Below, in pieces: positions 27,664 to 28,790 of a DNA stretch of 28,790 nucleotides (the stretch's first letter is position 1; every line of letters starts with the position of its first letter). Under the pieces are notes generated by a model. That model did no database searches and was not told where the DNA came from. It saw only the letters and a program-made list of their open reading frames with translations. The translations under genes were made by a program, and so were the position numbers. The stretch comes from Burkholderiales bacterium (GTDB lineage: Bacteria; Pseudomonadota; Gammaproteobacteria; Burkholderiales; Burkholderiaceae), in NCBI GenBank assembly GCA_947372535.1, contig CANBUA010000020.1, forward strand, positions 1 through 28,790, in the 5' to 3' direction.

Positions 27664-28790
27664 ATGACGGACAAGCCAGCTTCGGTGCCTGCCACGACGC
27701 CATCATCCAGCCCCAAAAGGCGGCGTTGGGCGCTGGTGGGCTTGGTTGCGCTGGTGGTGGCCCTGCACGCCTGGATCACGCAGGGCGTGATGGCGCACCT
27801 GCAAGAGATCGGTGGAGACGACGCCTCACGCATCAAACGCATGGAGGCCGACATCGTGGCCGACATGGAGCTGAGCGAGCCGCCTGTGGCCGCTACGCCA
27901 CCAGCTGAAGCGGCACCCGAGCCCGTGCAGGAATCGCCGGCAGAGGTGCCGGAGCCCGTCGCCTCTGCTGCGTCCAAACCGAAGCCCCCACTCAAGCCCA
28001 AGCGGGAAACAGAGCCCCAGCTTGCCAAGGCAGAAGCCGCGTCGGCCGCATCTGCGCCCGCCTCAGAGGCCATGGTGGTGGCGCAGGCCCCCGCCGCCGA
28101 AGCAGCCCCCAGCCAGGCTGAGACCGTGGCACAAGCAGCGCCTGCGGCCAGCGCCGCCAGCGGCCCGGCCTTCGAATGGCCCAAGGCCACCCGCGTGACG
28201 TTCAAAGTCGAGGGCTACGTGCGTGGCCCCATCTATGGCAATGCGCTCGTGGAATGGGTGCGTCAAGACCTGCGCTACCAGGTTCACATCGATGCCGTTC
28301 TGGGGCCCAGTTTTGCGCCAATTGGCTCAAGGCGCTGGACCAGCGAAGGCGTGATCACGCCCTCAGGCCTGTCACCACAACGTTTTGAAGCCGTGGACAA
28401 GCTGCTGATCAAGAGCGGCACGCCCAAGATCGTCACTTTCGAAGAAACCGAATTGGTGTTGCCCACCGGTGACCGCCTGCCTCGGCTACCTGGCGTGCAG
28501 GACGCCGCCAGCCACTATATCCAGCTGGCCTACCAGTTCATCCTGGATCCGAGCAAGCTCAAGGTCGGCAGCGCGATCGAATTGCCCGTGGTCACCACCA
28601 AGCAGCAAGAGAACATCGTTTATGACGTGCAGGGCGAAGAGACCTTGGACACGCCGCTGGGCAAGGTCGATACCTTCCGGCTCAAACCGCGGCCCTTGAA
28701 GGACCCCAAGGCCGCCGATGTGCTGGCCGAGATCTGGATCGCACCCGGCTTGCAGTACCTGCCCATCCGCATGCTGATCCGCCAGGGCGA
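27664..28790 (+). CDS. DUF3108 envelope protein (3'-truncated by window edge)
   Basis: The frame opens at ATG 27664 and runs past the window end, giving 375 residues here. A basic N-terminus (KRRRW) is followed by one membrane segment (about 22-40, WALVGLVALVVALHAWIT), so the rest is probably periplasmic. Residues about 70-170 form a low-complexity Ala/Pro/Glu/Lys linker. From about 172 a beta-rich domain follows (ATRVTFKVEGYVRGPIYGNALVEWVRQDLRYQV, then LAYQFILDPSKLKVGSAIELPVV, then LAEIWIAPGLQYLPIRMLIRQG) that fits DUF3108, a family of unknown function predicted to sit in the envelope. It starts 22 nt after the M61 gene and is probably co-transcribed with it. Confidence 0.85.
   Translation, partial: MTDKPASVPATTPSSSPKRRRWALVGLVALVVALHAWITQGVMAHLQEIGGDDASRIKRMEADIVADMELSEPPVAATPPAEAAPEPVQESPAEVPEPVASAASKPKPPLKPKRETEPQLAKAEAASAASAPASEAMVVAQAPAAEAAPSQAETVAQAAPAASAASGPAFEWPKATRVTFKVEGYVRGPIYGNALVEWVRQDLRYQVHIDAVLGPSFAPIGSRRWTSEGVITPSGLSPQRFEAVDKLLIKSGTPKIVTFEETELVLPTGDRLPRLPGVQDAASHYIQLAYQFILDPSKLKVGSAIELPVVTTKQQENIVYDVQGEETLDTPLGKVDTFRLKPRPLKDPKAADVLAEIWIAPGLQYLPIRMLIRQG

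Noticed and set aside
26268..28205. A 645-codon open frame on the minus strand across the M61 and DUF3108 genes
   Set aside because: It is antisense to two clear genes, and its composition is what a GC-rich codon pattern produces in the opposite frame. No domain or Shine-Dalgarno sequence is seen.

Overview
This window is GC-rich chromosomal DNA from a betaproteobacterium, most likely of the order Burkholderiales (Comamonadaceae or a close relative). The protein sequences point this way, and so does the gene order rpmF-plsX-fabHDG-acpP-fabF-rpoE-rseA-mucD-lepA-lepB-DUF4845-rnc-era-recO-pdxJ-acpS-nagZ, which is a known arrangement in that group. I see no insertion sequence, prophage, integron, CRISPR array, tRNA or rRNA. 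Almost everything is core housekeeping DNA.

Layout. (1) Positions 1-2445 (+) hold the 3' four-fifths of rne (RNase E), closed by a clear intrinsic terminator. (2) Positions 2662-4359 (+) hold an unusual cydA-like gene with no cydB beside it, tail to tail with the next block. (3) Positions 4366-23753 (-) are one long block on the minus strand, described in transcription order. It starts with yceD (DUF177), rpmF (L32) and the fatty-acid genes plsX, fabH, fabD, fabG, acpP and fabF. A small membrane protein of unknown function follows, translationally coupled to rpoE. Then come rseA and mucD (envelope stress), and lepA and lepB (translation and secretion). A DUF4845 membrane protein, rnc, era, recO, pdxJ, acpS and nagZ complete the block. 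(4) Positions 23796-28790 (+) run divergently: yceF-type maf, an RsmI-like methyltransferase paralogue, a DUF3429 membrane protein, an M61-PDZ peptidase and a DUF3108 protein cut by the window edge.

How the genes fit together. The minus-strand block couples membrane-lipid synthesis (PlsX, FabH/D/G/F, ACP and, further on, AcpS, which activates ACP) to sigma-E envelope stress control (RpoE, RseA, MucD), secretion (LepB) and RNA or ribosome functions (L32, LepA, RNase III, Era). Many neighbours overlap by 4 nt (ATGA) or lie within about 30 nt, which suggests long co-transcribed units. Internal punctuation is visible: a promoter before rpmF, a promoter-like site with an inverted repeat before acpP, a UUCG-loop terminator between acpP and fabF, a sigma-E-like promoter before mucD, and a terminator after mucD.

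The most unusual features are: the lepA leader, where two adjacent hairpins fill the predicted 5' UTR and the second is a terminator whose U-tract runs directly into the lepA AUG; a cluster of DnaA-box-like 9-mers upstream of it; the lone, divergent CydA; the absence of rseB between rseA and mucD; and the membrane protein coupled to rpoE. I did not find a clearly new multi-gene defence or metabolic system. All alignments to reference proteins were made from memory and by eye.
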